Shown one piece after another: positions 18,672 through 27,300 of a DNA stretch of 64,000 nucleotides. How positions within the stretch are numbered: position 1 is the first letter of the stretch; every line of letters starts with the position of its first letter. The position numbers were made by a program, and so were the translations under genes. Location of the stretch: assembly GCF_051201685.1 (NCBI RefSeq), contig NZ_CP179213.1, positions 2,232,001 to 2,296,000 on the forward strand, given 5' to 3'. This stretch comes from Luminiphilus sp051201685. Lineage in GTDB: Bacteria; Pseudomonadota; Gammaproteobacteria; Pseudomonadales; Halieaceae. The notes under the pieces are model-generated. The model made no database searches and was not told where the DNA came from. It saw only the letters and a list, made by a program, of their open reading frames with translations.

Positions 18672-18839
18672 TCACTCACCCTTACCCTCAACCGCGTCCT
18701 GCTCTTGCCGCTGTTTAAAGTACCGCACAAACTTTTTCGAAGCGCTATAAAACAATCCCGACGCTACTAATACGACAGCTAACAAACTGAACATCATGGG
18801 GTAACCCATCTGTCCTAGAATTGATGTTGAATCGCTCAT
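18672..18839 (-). CDS. 55-residue single-span membrane protein
   Basis: A short gene read leftward from ATG 18839 (MSDSTSILGQMGYPMMFS) to TGA at 18672. Residues about 15-32 (MMFSLLAVVLVASGLFY) form one membrane helix. The C-terminal half is basic then acidic (KKFVRYFKQRQEQDAVEGKGE), so the C-terminus should be cytoplasmic. AAAGGA stands about six to ten bases upstream. Amphipathic composition and the clean helix-plus-charged-tail layout look coding, but I do not recognise a family and no neighbour explains it. Confidence 0.5.
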   Translation of the reverse strand: MSDSTSILGQMGYPMMFSLLAVVLVASGLFYSASKKFVRYFKQRQEQDAVEGKGE

Positions 18840-19366
18840 CCTTTGTCCTTTTTTTTACACCGCTTGCTACAAGATTATTGGTGACGGCAATCGTATTACT
18901 CTTGTGGGAAAAAAACCCAAGCGAGCACCGTTTATCAACGTCCGCTGAAGCTCTGCTTACCGCGTATCAAGCCCCGTGCTCACTACAGACTGCAACACCA
19001 TAGTATTGAGTTGCAGCCTATATGACCATACTTACTCAGTGGGGAGAGTGGCGATTAAGCGCCCCAAGAAAAAAGTCCGGGACGGGGCTGGGTCTCTAGG
19101 TTGAGCATCGGCTATCGCGTCTACAAGCAGCGAAACTCGAAGGCTCCGAAGAGACTAACAAGAATGCCTTAGCCAAGCAGCAGCAACGGGGGCACTGATA
19201 ATGATGCGAACTTAATACTGCTGCTGCCAACCGACGCGGCACCAGATTCTGCTCCCGGGACAGCCTGTTATTGTTTTTGAAACCGTCTACGAGCTCTTTT
19301 TTCTGATACCCTCGGTCCCCTTACATCGATACAAACAATACCTCCCCTAGACAGAGAGAGCCCGCA
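18840..19366. other. Intergenic region without recognised gene
   Basis: This 527-bp stretch lies between the small leftward membrane protein and the rightward SDR gene. No RNA gene, clear repeat or convincing frame was found. The SDR gene has only a weak purine-rich site (AGAGAGAG) before its ATG. Confidence 0.35.
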
Positions 19367-20233
19367 ATGAGTTTGCAAGGAAAAACAATTTTCATCAGCG
19401 GCGCCAGCCGCGGTATCGGGCTGGCCATTGCCAAACGTGCCGCCCGGGACGGGGCAAATGTCGCGATCGCAGCAAAAACTGCCGAGCCGCACCCTAAGCT
19501 CCCGGGCACGATCTACACCGCTGCTCAGGAAATCGAAGACGCGGGTGGCTCGGCATTACCCGTCTTATGTGACATACGCTTCGAGGACCAGGTACAGGCC
19601 GCGGTGCAACAGACTGTCGATAAATTTGGAGGCATCGATATCTGCATAAATAACGCCAGCGCTATCAGTCCGACAGGCACCCTAGATACCGAGATGAAGC
19701 GCTACGATTTGATGAATGAAATCAATACGCGTGGGACTTTTTTGGTATCAAAAACCTGCATCCCATTTTTGCAGAAAGGCAGCAACGCGCACATTTTAAA
19801 CCTTGCCCCACCTTTGGATATGGAGGCCAAATGGTTTGCACCACACGTTGCCTATACGATCGCAAAAATGGGCATGAGCCTGTGTACGTTGGGCATGAGT
19901 AAAGAACTGGCGCCAGACGCAATTGCAGTCAACTCGCTGTGGCCGCTGACTGCCATTGATACTGCAGCCGTTCGCAACGTTCTGGGCGACGATGAAATGG
20001 TTAAAGGGTGCCGATTGGTTTCAATCATGGCAGATGCAGCCTACGCCATACTTTGCCGAGACTCAGCCACATGCTCTGGTAACTTCTACATTGACGAAGA
20101 AGTTCTCCGTGCCGAGGGCGTGACCGATTTCGATCAATATGCAGTTGCACCCGGTGCCGACCTTTTTCGGGATTTCTTTGTGCCTGACCAAGTGGCCGAC
20201 AGCCTACCCACTAAGACCATCGGCGGTTACTGA
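19367..20233 (+). CDS. Short-chain dehydrogenase/reductase (HSDL2-like)
   Basis: The 288-residue protein has the SDR cofactor motif SGASRGIGLAIAKRAARDG near residue 11, the NNAS motif near residue 100, and the catalytic Tyr and Lys in YTIAK near residue 165. The central Ser of the triad would be in the strand HILNLAPPLDM, where Ser is replaced (LAPP), as is also seen in HSDL2-like proteins. The C-terminal region EEVLRAEGVTDFDQYAV and PDQVADS is characteristic of this branch, associated with fatty acid or lipid metabolism. Probably NADP-dependent and cytosolic. The gene stands alone. Confidence 0.85.
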   Translation: MSLQGKTIFISGASRGIGLAIAKRAARDGANVAIAAKTAEPHPKLPGTIYTAAQEIEDAGGSALPVLCDIRFEDQVQAAVQQTVDKFGGIDICINNASAISPTGTLDTEMKRYDLMNEINTRGTFLVSKTCIPFLQKGSNAHILNLAPPLDMEAKWFAPHVAYTIAKMGMSLCTLGMSKELAPDAIAVNSLWPLTAIDTAAVRNVLGDDEMVKGCRLVSIMADAAYAILCRDSATCSGNFYIDEEVLRAEGVTDFDQYAVAPGADLFRDFFVPDQVADSLPTKTIGGY

Positions 20234-20499
20234 AGCTAAAATGTGACCGCGTCACAGCGCGTACATAACAAAAAAACTTCAATAACTGGGCTTTTGCAGG
20301 AGCCTACCTTCCCCTCCAGAGTCTAAATCAGCTGGGGTGTGCGGCAAGCAGGCTCAATGGAGCCGTATCCGAGGCAGCCCGGCGAAGCTAACTCAGAACT
20401 AATGCCGGGGGTCGCTGTCAGGGAAGGCCGTAGCGTTGCCACTGCTGCCTACCGGGTTGTTTAGCTCTGTCGAGTTTAGAAACGCTTTTATCCAGTCAC

Positions 20500-21342
20500 C
20501 TATCGGTTGCAATGGTCCGGGGCACAATAGGCTTTTGCTTGCTCTCGAGGGGGGCGCAGCCACAGTTGCCACAACTGTCCAGAGGAACGTGCGGCAAGAG
20601 ACTCCCGAAACAGCCTGAGCCACTCGGCAAACGCGATGCGCCACGGATTATAGGTATTGATGTTGGTCAGAAGACCATACTGTACTTGAGCCACCTCGGG
20701 CTGGAATGTGCCAAACATTCGGTCCCAAATAATTAAAAAGTTACCGTAGTTCTTGTCGACGTACTCGGGATTCGAACCATGATGAGCGCGGTGATATGAG
20801 GGGGTCACAAACAACCATTCGATGGGCGCCCAGAGCTTTTTGATCACCTCGGTGTGGGTCCAGAAGCCATAGATTGTGGCAATTGCACCAGCACTGGCTA
20901 TTACAAGCGGGTCAAACCCGATTAACGGCAGTGGCCAGTAAAAAAGCACTTTGGTGAAAGGCCCTGTAGGGGACTGCCGCAACGCGGTACCGAAGTTCAT
21001 GTGTTCGCTGGAGTGATGCACCACATGGGCGCACCACAAAAACCTCACCCGGTGCTGGGCGCGGTGGTACCAATAAAAAACGAAGTCAATCGTGATGAAG
21101 GTGAGCAGCCAGCCCCAAGGTCCAGCTGGCACCTCGAACACCCGAAATTGGTATAACCAAAAATGCAGCCCTATCAGCGCACCGCCAATGGTGAACCGTA
21201 CTAAAATATTAATACCCAACTGCGACATAGAACCGCCAAAGTCCCGAATCGCGTAAACACTCTGCCCACGAAAGCTCGTCCAGGTGGCCTCAGCCACTAT
21301 GAACAGAGCAAATACAGGCAGTGCCATGATCATTAAATCCAT
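20500..21342 (-). CDS. Sterol desaturase/fatty acid hydroxylase family membrane protein
   Basis: From ATG 21342 (MDLMIMALPVFALFIVAE) the product is 280 residues; an in-frame TTG at 21387 would add fifteen. It has several membrane spans and the three di-iron histidine boxes of the superfamily: HRAQH, then HVVHHSSEHMN and finally HRAHHGSN near residue 205. These enzymes use O2 to hydroxylate or desaturate lipids, sterols or carotenoids in the membrane. The substrate is not predictable. It begins the accessory region and has no functionally obvious neighbour apart from the SDR gene, which converges on it. Confidence 0.88.
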   Translation of the reverse strand: MDLMIMALPVFALFIVAEATWTSFRGQSVYAIRDFGGSMSQLGINILVRFTIGGALIGLHFWLYQFRVFEVPAGPWGWLLTFITIDFVFYWYHRAQHRVRFLWCAHVVHHSSEHMNFGTALRQSPTGPFTKVLFYWPLPLIGFDPLVIASAGAIATIYGFWTHTEVIKKLWAPIEWLFVTPSYHRAHHGSNPEYVDKNYGNFLIIWDRMFGTFQPEVAQVQYGLLTNINTYNPWRIAFAEWLRLFRESLAARSSGQLWQLWLRPPREQAKAYCAPDHCNR

Positions 21343-21429
21343 GGCAATAGTGTAACTAAGTTCTGCAGCGCAGTCTGAGTAAGACAATAATAGTTGGAGG
21401 GCAATGAGGCAGGTAATAACTTATGCAGG

Positions 21430-21500
21430 TAACAAGCTAGAAAGACGGTGTGGCTTTAATGCAGCCAATCCTGTCTAGTCCCGCGGTGCGCTCACAGAGC
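21430..21500. repeat. Dispersed intergenic repeat, copy 1 (A part)
   Basis: CAAGCTAGA, then GCAGCCAATCCTG and a core CCCGCGGTGCGCTCA. The same order occurs at 24664-24745, and the core recurs at 23296 and 29400. It lies between the hydroxylase gene and a possible 33-residue gene. Confidence 0.7.
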
Positions 21501-21659
21501 CACTCCAACGCCTATGGCAGATTCAGCCGGTCAGTTGGTGGGGTTACGGGTGCGCCGGCCGAACAGGATAGTAAGGAACAACCCCAGAGCAGTTCCGAGG
21601 CGCTCTTAGCGCCTTGTCCTTTAGCTTTTTATCTCCTCTTGCTTGGCGTCAACCTCCGC

Positions 21660-21761
21660 CTAAGTATCCTTGTCTTTCGTGCTGTACCAGACCAGCCACA
21701 CACCAAATGCCATTAACATAACTGAAACTATAACCATCACATTCCCTGCTTTAGCGCCCAT
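21660..21761 (-). CDS. Possible 33-residue membrane peptide
   Basis: Read leftward from ATG 21761 (MGAKAGNVMVIVSVMLM) to TAG at 21660. One hydrophobic helix (VMVIVSVMLMAFGVWLVWY) is followed by a charged tail STKDKDT. An alternative ATG at 21737 is preceded by CAGGGA. Only the composition supports it; there is no family match that I know. It may be noise. Confidence 0.3.
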   Translation of the reverse strand: MGAKAGNVMVIVSVMLMAFGVWLVWYSTKDKDT

Positions 21762-22008
21762 TCCCGTGAGAGGTAACCGTAGTCCCCTGATGTTAGCTAC
21801 CTCGCACCCGCTTGCTCCTGGCCTTACCGCCTGCATGTGGCCCAGCACCTGAACGCAGAGTAAGCCCCCTCTAGACTTCACGCAGCTGCAACAACGCGTA
21901 CCGCGTCACACCGAGTTCTGCGCCATGTTCTCCGAGTGGCATTACGTCTGCTATTGAAAAGGTGAACCTGTGTTCACCCCGGGCGAACCTTGTCAAAATC
22001 GACAGCAA

Positions 22009-23022
22009 CTACTGAGCTTTAACGGCAGAAATAATGGGGTCCTCTGCACTGTTAATCACCTTGGGGTTTACGCCGTAATGACGTGAGGTGAAGGTGAAGT
22101 CATTGCCTTGTGTATCAATATTATTTTTCGCGTTTTCGCCGCAGTTAAACGATACGGTGACTGTGCCATCGCTGTTCTTATCCCACATATGCGAATTGAT
22201 GCTGCGGACATCTTCCATCAAGTATTTATCACTATCGTAAGCAGTGATCGACGTGAAAAACTTATTCTCTGGGTCATTAAATGTCGAGGTATAGCAGGTG
22301 CCGGCCTTCATTTTTGAGCTGTTGGCATATTTATTCCCGACAAACGCTTCAGGGCTTGCTCCTCCCCAGCCTGCCGCATTTTCTAAATTCCACTGGTGCA
22401 GATCGGTGACGTCTTTGGACGTGCGAGGAAACGTGTAGGTGAAGTTATCCATGCTGTTTACTTCTTGGGTGTATTTCTTTACCCACTTTTCGACCTCGTC
22501 GTAATCGTACGGCTGCACCTTATAGCTCGTGGCGAAGTTAAAGTCTGTCACATCTACTTTGCCTAAATTAGCTTTCGCGGCGTCGATCCCGTTCTCGGTC
22601 CCTGAGCGATAAATCAGGAACGCGTATTGCGATTCAACCGGCAGGTTATAGACACCATCCTCTACAACATATTGCTGCCCGTGTCCGCGTTCGGTGACCA
22701 CTTGCACGGCGAGGTAGTTATCAGTTTCGGGAATTGAAAACGTCACCTTGCCATCGACGGCTTCTACAATGGCCGAACCATAAAGGGTGTCGTCGTTCAT
22801 TTGCACCGTTGCAGCTGCTTTACCGCGAGGAGGCAGGCCGGGCATTATGACGAACCCTTTGTTCGCGCCCTGCGCCGCCCAGTTGCGGTAGTTTCGCGCG
22901 GTTTCAGCGTGCGAGAAGTTTTCAGCCGTTACCGGAATGGTGGTTTCGCTGGCTGCAATGTTAATCGAGGCAAGTAAGGAGATTGCAGAGGTCAGAAGAG
23001 TGGATTTCCGTAGAGTTTTCAT
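22009..23022 (-). CDS. Secreted DUF1254/DUF1214-type protein
   Basis: A 337-residue protein with a Sec signal peptide (residues 1-25, ending NIAAS). The C-terminal domain fits DUF1214: FFTSITAYDSDKYLMED, then SHMWDKNSDGTVTVSF and FTFTSRHYGVNP near residue 315. The N-terminal part (DDTLYGSAIVEAVDGKVTFS, YLAVQVVTERGH) fits DUF1254 in shortened form. Members are periplasmic or secreted beta proteins of unknown function. AAGG stands nine bases before the ATG. The next gene on the same strand is a paralogue, separated by repeat copy 2. Confidence 0.75.
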   Translation of the reverse strand: MKTLRKSTLLTSAISLLASINIAASETTIPVTAENFSHAETARNYRNWAAQGANKGFVIMPGLPPRGKAAATVQMNDDTLYGSAIVEAVDGKVTFSIPETDNYLAVQVVTERGHGQQYVVEDGVYNLPVESQYAFLIYRSGTENGIDAAKANLGKVDVTDFNFATSYKVQPYDYDEVEKWVKKYTQEVNSMDNFTYTFPRTSKDVTDLHQWNLENAAGWGGASPEAFVGNKYANSSKMKAGTCYTSTFNDPENKFFTSITAYDSDKYLMEDVRSINSHMWDKNSDGTVTVSFNCGENAKNNIDTQGNDFTFTSRHYGVNPKVINSAEDPIISAVKAQ

Positions 23023-23285
23023 TGATGAATACCTTTTGTTTTAATTGCTTTTGCACTGCTATGTCGTCGACAGCTCATGAGTTTTGGGTCTAAAACCTGT
23101 CCTTATGCAAACACTTGCCACCTTTGTTGAGAATTTCTTGGTGGTAGAAGCCTGCTGCCGCTAGGCGATGACGTAGCCCTTGGTACGAGAGATGGCCAAT
23201 TCTATCCTGAGAGTGGGAGCTAAATCCTTAGCAAAAGGCGACTTTGAGCAGACAACCCGGTGGACAGATATTGGAAGAGAACTGA

Positions 23286-23460
23286 GCCTTTAGCGCCTAG
23301 CCCCACGGTGCACTAGAGGCACCAAAAACTACTTTTTGCTAACAGATGAAGCACCCAACAGCTGCCCAAGCGGGAACTGCCCCCAGAGGGCGTATAAGCT
23401 TTGTGGTTACTGTTATTGTTCCTCCCCAGACACATCAGAAGTGGATATTGAAAGGGAGGA
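23286..23460. repeat. Dispersed intergenic repeat, copy 2 (A and B parts)
   Basis: The A core GCCTAGCCCCACGGTGCACT lies at 23295-23314 and can fold as a hairpin with CTAGAGGC. The B part begins near 23343 with GATGAAGCACCCAACAGC and continues through GCCCCCAGAGGGC-like palindrome to TTCCTCCCCAGACACATCAG and GTGGATATTGAAA. Related B parts are at 25019, 25436 and 27421. Confidence 0.7.
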
Positions 23461-23511
23461 GTGAGCAGGCCCATTTATCAGCACTGGTCTGTCGCTGCCG
23501 GTTAAAGCGCT

Positions 23512-24549
23512 CTAATTATTGGTTACTTTAACCGTCATATCAGCTCCTAAGACGGGGACATATGCCCTCAAAATGGCATAGAAAGGCTTTCCGGTGGGAA
23601 TGCCATTTATGCCACTGCCATCGGGGCTTAGGGTCACCGTGTAGCTGCCATCTCCGTTAGGCTCTGAGGAGTAGGTGGTTCTGTCGTAGATGTTTTGCTG
23701 ATTAGGAATAAGCAGTTTGTTATCGGCCCCATAGACAGTAACCGAATAGTAGCCACTCTCTTTGGCGATTCCCGGCGGCACCGTTAATGTGTAAGTCCCA
23801 TCGGCGGTGAATGGCTGACCAAATTCATCGGTTAAAACAGTCCCATACCTTACCGTGTCAGCGGGCGTTCCTAGCTGCCCAATCATGACCGCGCCTGCCG
23901 ATGTAATATAACCAACATCGCCAGATTTATCGCCAAATGCGATATCAGGGTTAAGGTGGGCCAAGGAAGCTTTAATAATGGCCAAACCTGAGGCTTCAAT
24001 TTGAGGCGAAAAACGCTGAACATTTCGCGTCATGTCACCCCGGCCACCCTCCATCGTAATAGACTTACTCAATGCACGAACTTCTTTCATATTGTCGATA
24101 ACGACCATACGGGTAAGTGCAAGGCCCTGATCGGTCTCAAGTGTCACCACAGTAAAATCTCCGTCAGGTATATCTTGGTTTGGCCTTCTGATCAGAATGG
24201 GCTTGCTAGGGTTAACAATAACGGCAGGAACGTTGTGCTCCATGTCAAAAATAGACACCGAGAAAAACTTATCGTAGGTGGGGACGGAAATAATCGCTGG
24301 CGCATCTGAGACGCTAAACCAGTTATAGCCGTAGTCCACTGTCGCTTGAGGGGTAACTACAGTGGCATCTGTTGGGTCGACTAGACCGGTGAAATGAAAC
24401 TCCCCCTTGCTATTCTCCACCAACCAAGCGTTCATCATTTTGGCTTGCTCTTGATTGGGGTACTCACGTATGTAGTCTTCAATTGTATCGCCGGCATATG
24501 CCGTACTTGCAAGAAACATCGCTAATACCACGAGGCCAATACTTTTCAT
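23512..24549 (-). CDS. Secreted DUF1254/DUF1214 protein
   Basis: A 345-residue protein with a short Sec signal (residues 1-20, ending STAYAG). The first half carries the DUF1254 pattern TVDYGYNWFSVSDAPAIISV followed by YDKFFSVSIFDMEHN. The second half carries DUF1214: GQPFTADGTYTLTVPPG, FYAILRAYVP near residue 328. The strong site AGGAG ends six bases before the ATG. Function of the family is unknown; it is widespread in marine and soil proteobacteria. It is a paralogue of the gene at 22009-23022, and both sit between copies of the same non-coding repeat. Confidence 0.85.
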   Translation of the reverse strand: MKSIGLVVLAMFLASTAYAGDTIEDYIREYPNQEQAKMMNAWLVENSKGEFHFTGLVDPTDATVVTPQATVDYGYNWFSVSDAPAIISVPTYDKFFSVSIFDMEHNVPAVIVNPSKPILIRRPNQDIPDGDFTVVTLETDQGLALTRMVVIDNMKEVRALSKSITMEGGRGDMTRNVQRFSPQIEASGLAIIKASLAHLNPDIAFGDKSGDVGYITSAGAVMIGQLGTPADTVRYGTVLTDEFGQPFTADGTYTLTVPPGIAKESGYYSVTVYGADNKLLIPNQQNIYDRTTYSSEPNGDGSYTVTLSPDGSGINGIPTGKPFYAILRAYVPVLGADMTVKVTNN

Positions 24550-24663
24550 GCGCTTCTCCTACGCTACAGCTTATTAAAAAAAAAGGGTGTAGCGAGAGCT
24601 GCGGCAAGTCAATATCAAGAAGCGGCAATATGATTTTTGATAAACGATGATGTTAGAAATAAC

Positions 24664-24745
24664 GCTAACGAGTAGGAAGCTAGATAAGCGCTATGACTAC
24701 CTTGCAGTCAATCCTGCCGTCTAGCCCCACGGTGCGCTTATGGGC
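24664..24745. repeat. Dispersed intergenic repeat, copy 3 (A part)
   Basis: Contains GAAGCTAGATAAG, GCAGTCAATCCTGCCG and the core AGCCCCACGGTGCGCTTATG, able to form a stem AGCCC/GGGCT. It aligns over its length with copy 1 at 21430-21500. Confidence 0.75.
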
Positions 24746-24788
24746 TCCAAGCTTGATAGACTGGGGCATAGGGCATAGGTATGGGGCA

Positions 24789-24950
24789 ATGAAAATGAAA
24801 GCAGAACTTCAAGAAGTAATGAACATGTTGCGAAAGCTTCAAGGTTCGATTGACTTTGGCGCAACGCCTGCCGCCGAGCGAGAGGAGCTAGCTGAAGAGG
24901 TGTCTGACATTATGGATGCCTTGTTTGAGGCCATGAAAAAAATGCCCTAA
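24789..24950 (+). CDS. Small helical protein of unknown function
   Basis: A 53-residue protein from ATG 24789 (MKMKAELQEVMNMLRKLQ), preceded by ATGGGGCA. It is charged and predicted largely helical, with heptad-like spacing of Leu and Met (MLRKLQGSIDF, ELAEEVSDIMDALFEAMKKM). This suggests a small coiled-coil or dimeric protein. I do not recognise the family. It lies between repeat copies 3 and 4, just outside the tRNA-bounded island. Confidence 0.5.
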   Translation: MKMKAELQEVMNMLRKLQGSIDFGATPAAEREELAEEVSDIMDALFEAMKKMP

Positions 24951-25018
24951 AACTCATCGCTAGATTTTGCTCAATTCCGCCTTGCTCCACTGTGAGGCAA
25001 CGCCAGCAAAAAACCCTC

Positions 25019-25095
25019 TTTGCAATTGGATGAAGCAACCCACAGCGGCCGAAGCGCCAACAGCCCCCTCGGGGGGATAAGTAAAAGTTGGATAA
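25019..25095. repeat. Dispersed intergenic repeat, copy 4 (5' B part)
   Basis: TTGGATGAAGCAACCCACAG and GGCCGAAGCG, then the palindromic CCCCCTCGGGGG at about 25063-25074. It aligns with 23343-23410. The 3' part of B is not recognised here. Confidence 0.65.
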
Positions 25096-25252
25096 TCTAA
25101 AGAAGCAAAAGTCGGTGACCTAAACACCACAGCTAGGTGGGGTTATTTGCACTTAATTGCTGGGCCAGTTGAGGGAAATAGAGCTGCTGTTCTGGGGCAG
25201 CGAGATGGTGTCTTCTGGCAGCAATAAGACGAACAAGCACTAAATCTGAGGA

Positions 25253-25321
25253 AAATGGCGGAACGGACGGGACTCGAACCCGCGACCCCCGGCGTGACAG
25301 GCCGGTATTCTAACCAACTGA
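25253..25321 (-). other. Partial tRNA-Asp duplicate, island attachment site (distal end)
   Basis: Sixty-nine bases match 34080-34148 with one difference (A at 25263 against G at 34090). Of these, 66 belong to the tRNA: everything from the CCA end to within the D arm. The match stops at 25321, so the 5' eleven bases of the tRNA are missing and it cannot be a functional tRNA. Position and orientation are those of the direct repeat left at the far end of an element inserted in a tRNA 3' end. Confidence 0.93.
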
Positions 25322-25389
25322 CTTTATTGACTTTTTTCTAACTCTGACGCATCTGCACCAAGTGCCAGACTACCACAAACCACCCTACT

Positions 25390-25426
25390 TACACAGAGTT
25401 GCTACACAGAGTTGCTACACAGAGTT
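25390..25426. repeat. Three 13-bp-spaced repeats near island left end
   Basis: TACACAGAGTT occurs at 25390-25400, 25403-25413 and 25416-25426, at an exact 13-bp period. Two related copies with the same spacing lie at the other island end (34021 and 34034). They are candidate arm-type binding sites of the integrase. Confidence 0.8.
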
Positions 25427-25435
25427 TAAGTGGGC

Positions 25436-25560
25436 ATTTACCTTCAACTGCCGAGCCAATTTAGACCCCGGGGGCCGTGGAAGCTCTGTTGTTCTTACCA
25501 TTGTTCCTGCCCAGATACATCAGAGGTGGATTTGAAAATAAGAGGGCCAAAGAAACTGCT
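25436..25560. repeat. Dispersed intergenic repeat, copy 5 (B part)
   Basis: CCAATTTAGACCCCGGGGGC then CGTGGAAGCTCTGTTGTT and CCCAGATACATCAGAGGTGG. It aligns closely with 27421-27525 and more loosely with 23343-23460. It lies inside the island, in a stretch (25322-25785) with no recognised gene. Confidence 0.75.
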
Positions 25561-25785
25561 CACGCCTCAAAAGAATAGTAGCTTTTTCATTCGCGGGCTG
25601 GTGCTGACTTGTTTTATGGTCGAGTCCGAAGACAGCTGAGCAAACTACGTTTTACCCACGGCAGTTATACAGAAAAATTAAAAGGGTCGTCGAATCCAAT
25701 AGCAAATTGCTGACGTAATTTTTAGGTGATTGAACACGTTCAGATTGTTGAAACGCAATCTCAAGTTAAGAGATAGGAAAGTGTC

Positions 25786-26301
25786 ATGCACCGTATCGTA
25801 ACGTTATTATCCCTTCTGATATTACCTTTAGCTGTAGGCGCCTTCCCAGAGTTGCCATTTCCAACGGGCAGTTGCTCCGGCATCATTCCACTGGAAGATG
25901 CGAGGATATTAGAAAAAAGTCCTGATTTTTTTGACGGTGACGCTAATCTGACTGTGGTTTTCGATTTTGATAACGCGGAGGCATTCGGCATATTTATTCT
26001 GTTTGACGATTGGGACGGCGATAACGAGGCATTTGCGCAGTGGGCCGCAGATCAAGACGGATCAGGTATGCAGCTTGATATTGAGCGCGACGATCTATTG
26101 CCAGCGTCGTTTATTGGCTCTATCACGGTTGAGTTCCCCGAAGATGCTTTTACTCCAGACCTTGTTGGTGTTCAGCCGACGGGTAATGCTGGGTTTAAGC
26201 GGTATGAATTACGCTTTCGTTTACTTCCTACGGCTGGAGGGGCTACTTACATTATCCAAACGTTAAATGCCCCTTTTCATGGCTTCTGCTCCGCTATTTA
26301 G
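25786..26301 (+). CDS. Secreted protein of unknown family, paralogue 1
   Basis: A 171-residue protein with a clear Sec signal (MHRIVTLLSLLILPLAVGA). The mature part begins FPELPFPTGSCSGIIPLED and ends GGATYIIQTLNAPFHGFCSAI. It has two Cys, near the two ends, that could form one disulfide. The middle is acidic and predicted beta-rich (LTVVFDFDNAEAFGIFILFDD, FIGSITVEFPEDAF). AGGAAA is positioned before the ATG. The gene 15 bp downstream shares the same start and end motifs. I recognise no family; a periplasmic or extracellular beta-sandwich is the most that can be said. Confidence 0.7.
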   Translation: MHRIVTLLSLLILPLAVGAFPELPFPTGSCSGIIPLEDARILEKSPDFFDGDANLTVVFDFDNAEAFGIFILFDDWDGDNEAFAQWAADQDGSGMQLDIERDDLLPASFIGSITVEFPEDAFTPDLVGVQPTGNAGFKRYELRFRLLPTAGGATYIIQTLNAPFHGFCSAI

Positions 26302-26316
26302 AGTCCTTCGTCAGTT

Positions 26317-26802
26317 ATGAAAATCATTTACGCTCTTGGCAAGATCACATTAACAATGCTTTTCAGCGCCGCAGCAATCGGCGCGCCACCAGCCCCTGAG
26401 TTACCTTTTGGCGCTTGCGCTGGGCTTCTTAAAAAGAATAGCTTAAGTTCTTTCTCGCCGTCTGACCTAGCCTCGCGAGCAGGGGTGCAAATCGGTACGC
26501 CTAATATATCGATGTACTTTGACTTTGATACCGGTGTGTTCTACCTAACGGCAATTGTTGAATCCGGAGCGGCTGCTGAAAATCAGTCAGCTGACGACTT
26601 TACCACCACAGAAGCAATCAAACTCGCTGACGGAAATGCGTTCACAGTTGAGGTGTCAGATACCTATGAATATGCCTTGGAAGTCACTGGCAGTATAGAA
26701 GACGAGGAAACCACCTTTTTGTTTATACCAACAAATGGTGGCGCCACATTCTTCGTTCACTTGCTGGACAGTCCTGAGGCAGGAGTCTGCCAGGCCATCT
26801 AA
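26317..26802 (+). CDS. Secreted protein of unknown family, paralogue 2
   Basis: A 161-residue protein with a signal peptide ending AAAIGA near residue 23. The mature part begins PPAPELPFGACAGLLKKN and ends GGATFFVHLLDSPEAGVCQAI. Thus PELPF-x(2-3)-C-x-G at the start and GGAT-x-F/Y-x(4)-L-x(2)-P-x(2)-G-x-C-x-A-I at the end are shared with paralogue 1, with a central strand rich in acidic residues in both (MYFDFDTGVFYLTA here, VVFDFDNAEAFGIF there). It lies 15 bp downstream of that gene and is surely co-transcribed. A heteromer or a diversified pair is possible. Confidence 0.7.
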   Translation: MKIIYALGKITLTMLFSAAAIGAPPAPELPFGACAGLLKKNSLSSFSPSDLASRAGVQIGTPNISMYFDFDTGVFYLTAIVESGAAAENQSADDFTTTEAIKLADGNAFTVEVSDTYEYALEVTGSIEDEETTFLFIPTNGGATFFVHLLDSPEAGVCQAI

Positions 26803-26936
26803 GATATTGGTCGGTGGGTACTCGCGTCAGGCAAAAAATGTGCTCAGTTAGTTGGTGGGGTTAAATTCCTTAGGCAGCCTCGCTTGTCCGCTCTGCGATT
26901 TCCTTAAAATTTAGTGCTTCTTAAGAGGGCTATTAA

Positions 26937-27260
26937 ATGCGTTTGGCTGTCATTCCCCTGATCATCAGCGCCGCTTTGCATGTGCTGGGTTTAGCCTTAG
27001 CGGGATTTGCATATGAAAGTGTGTTTCTTGTTTTCCCTGCAATGCTCTACTGCCTTCTGTCGGTTTTCCTTCTGCGGGGCAATAAATGGGTCGCATGGTT
27101 AACGCTCGTGTGCATGATTGGAGGTATAGCCGGTACGATAATTGAGTTGATGGGACCGCTAATGGCTCCGTCGCTCGTGTTAATTGGGATTATTGCATCG
27201 GACGCTACAGCGGCCAGCTTATTGGTCCGGGGATTGTGGCTGGATCGCGTGGCAACATAA
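26937..27260 (+). CDS. Small multi-span membrane protein
   Basis: A 107-residue hydrophobic protein with four likely spans (AVIPLIISAALHVLGLALAG; VFLVFPAMLYCLLSVFLL; AWLTLVCMIGGIAGTIIEL; PSLVLIGIIASDATAASLL). AGAGGG is suitably placed before the ATG. No family is recognised. It follows the secreted pair on the same strand after 134 bp and may be in the same transcript. Confidence 0.55.
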   Translation: MRLAVIPLIISAALHVLGLALAGFAYESVFLVFPAMLYCLLSVFLLRGNKWVAWLTLVCMIGGIAGTIIELMGPLMAPSLVLIGIIASDATAASLLVRGLWLDRVAT

Positions 27261-27300
27261 TCAGCGATAGCATTTCATCTATTTTTGATCAGGAGTAAAA

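Noticed and set aside
25253..25321. A second functional tRNA-Asp gene
   Set aside because: The first eleven bases of the tRNA are missing, so the acceptor stem and part of the D arm cannot form; it is an attachment-site duplicate.
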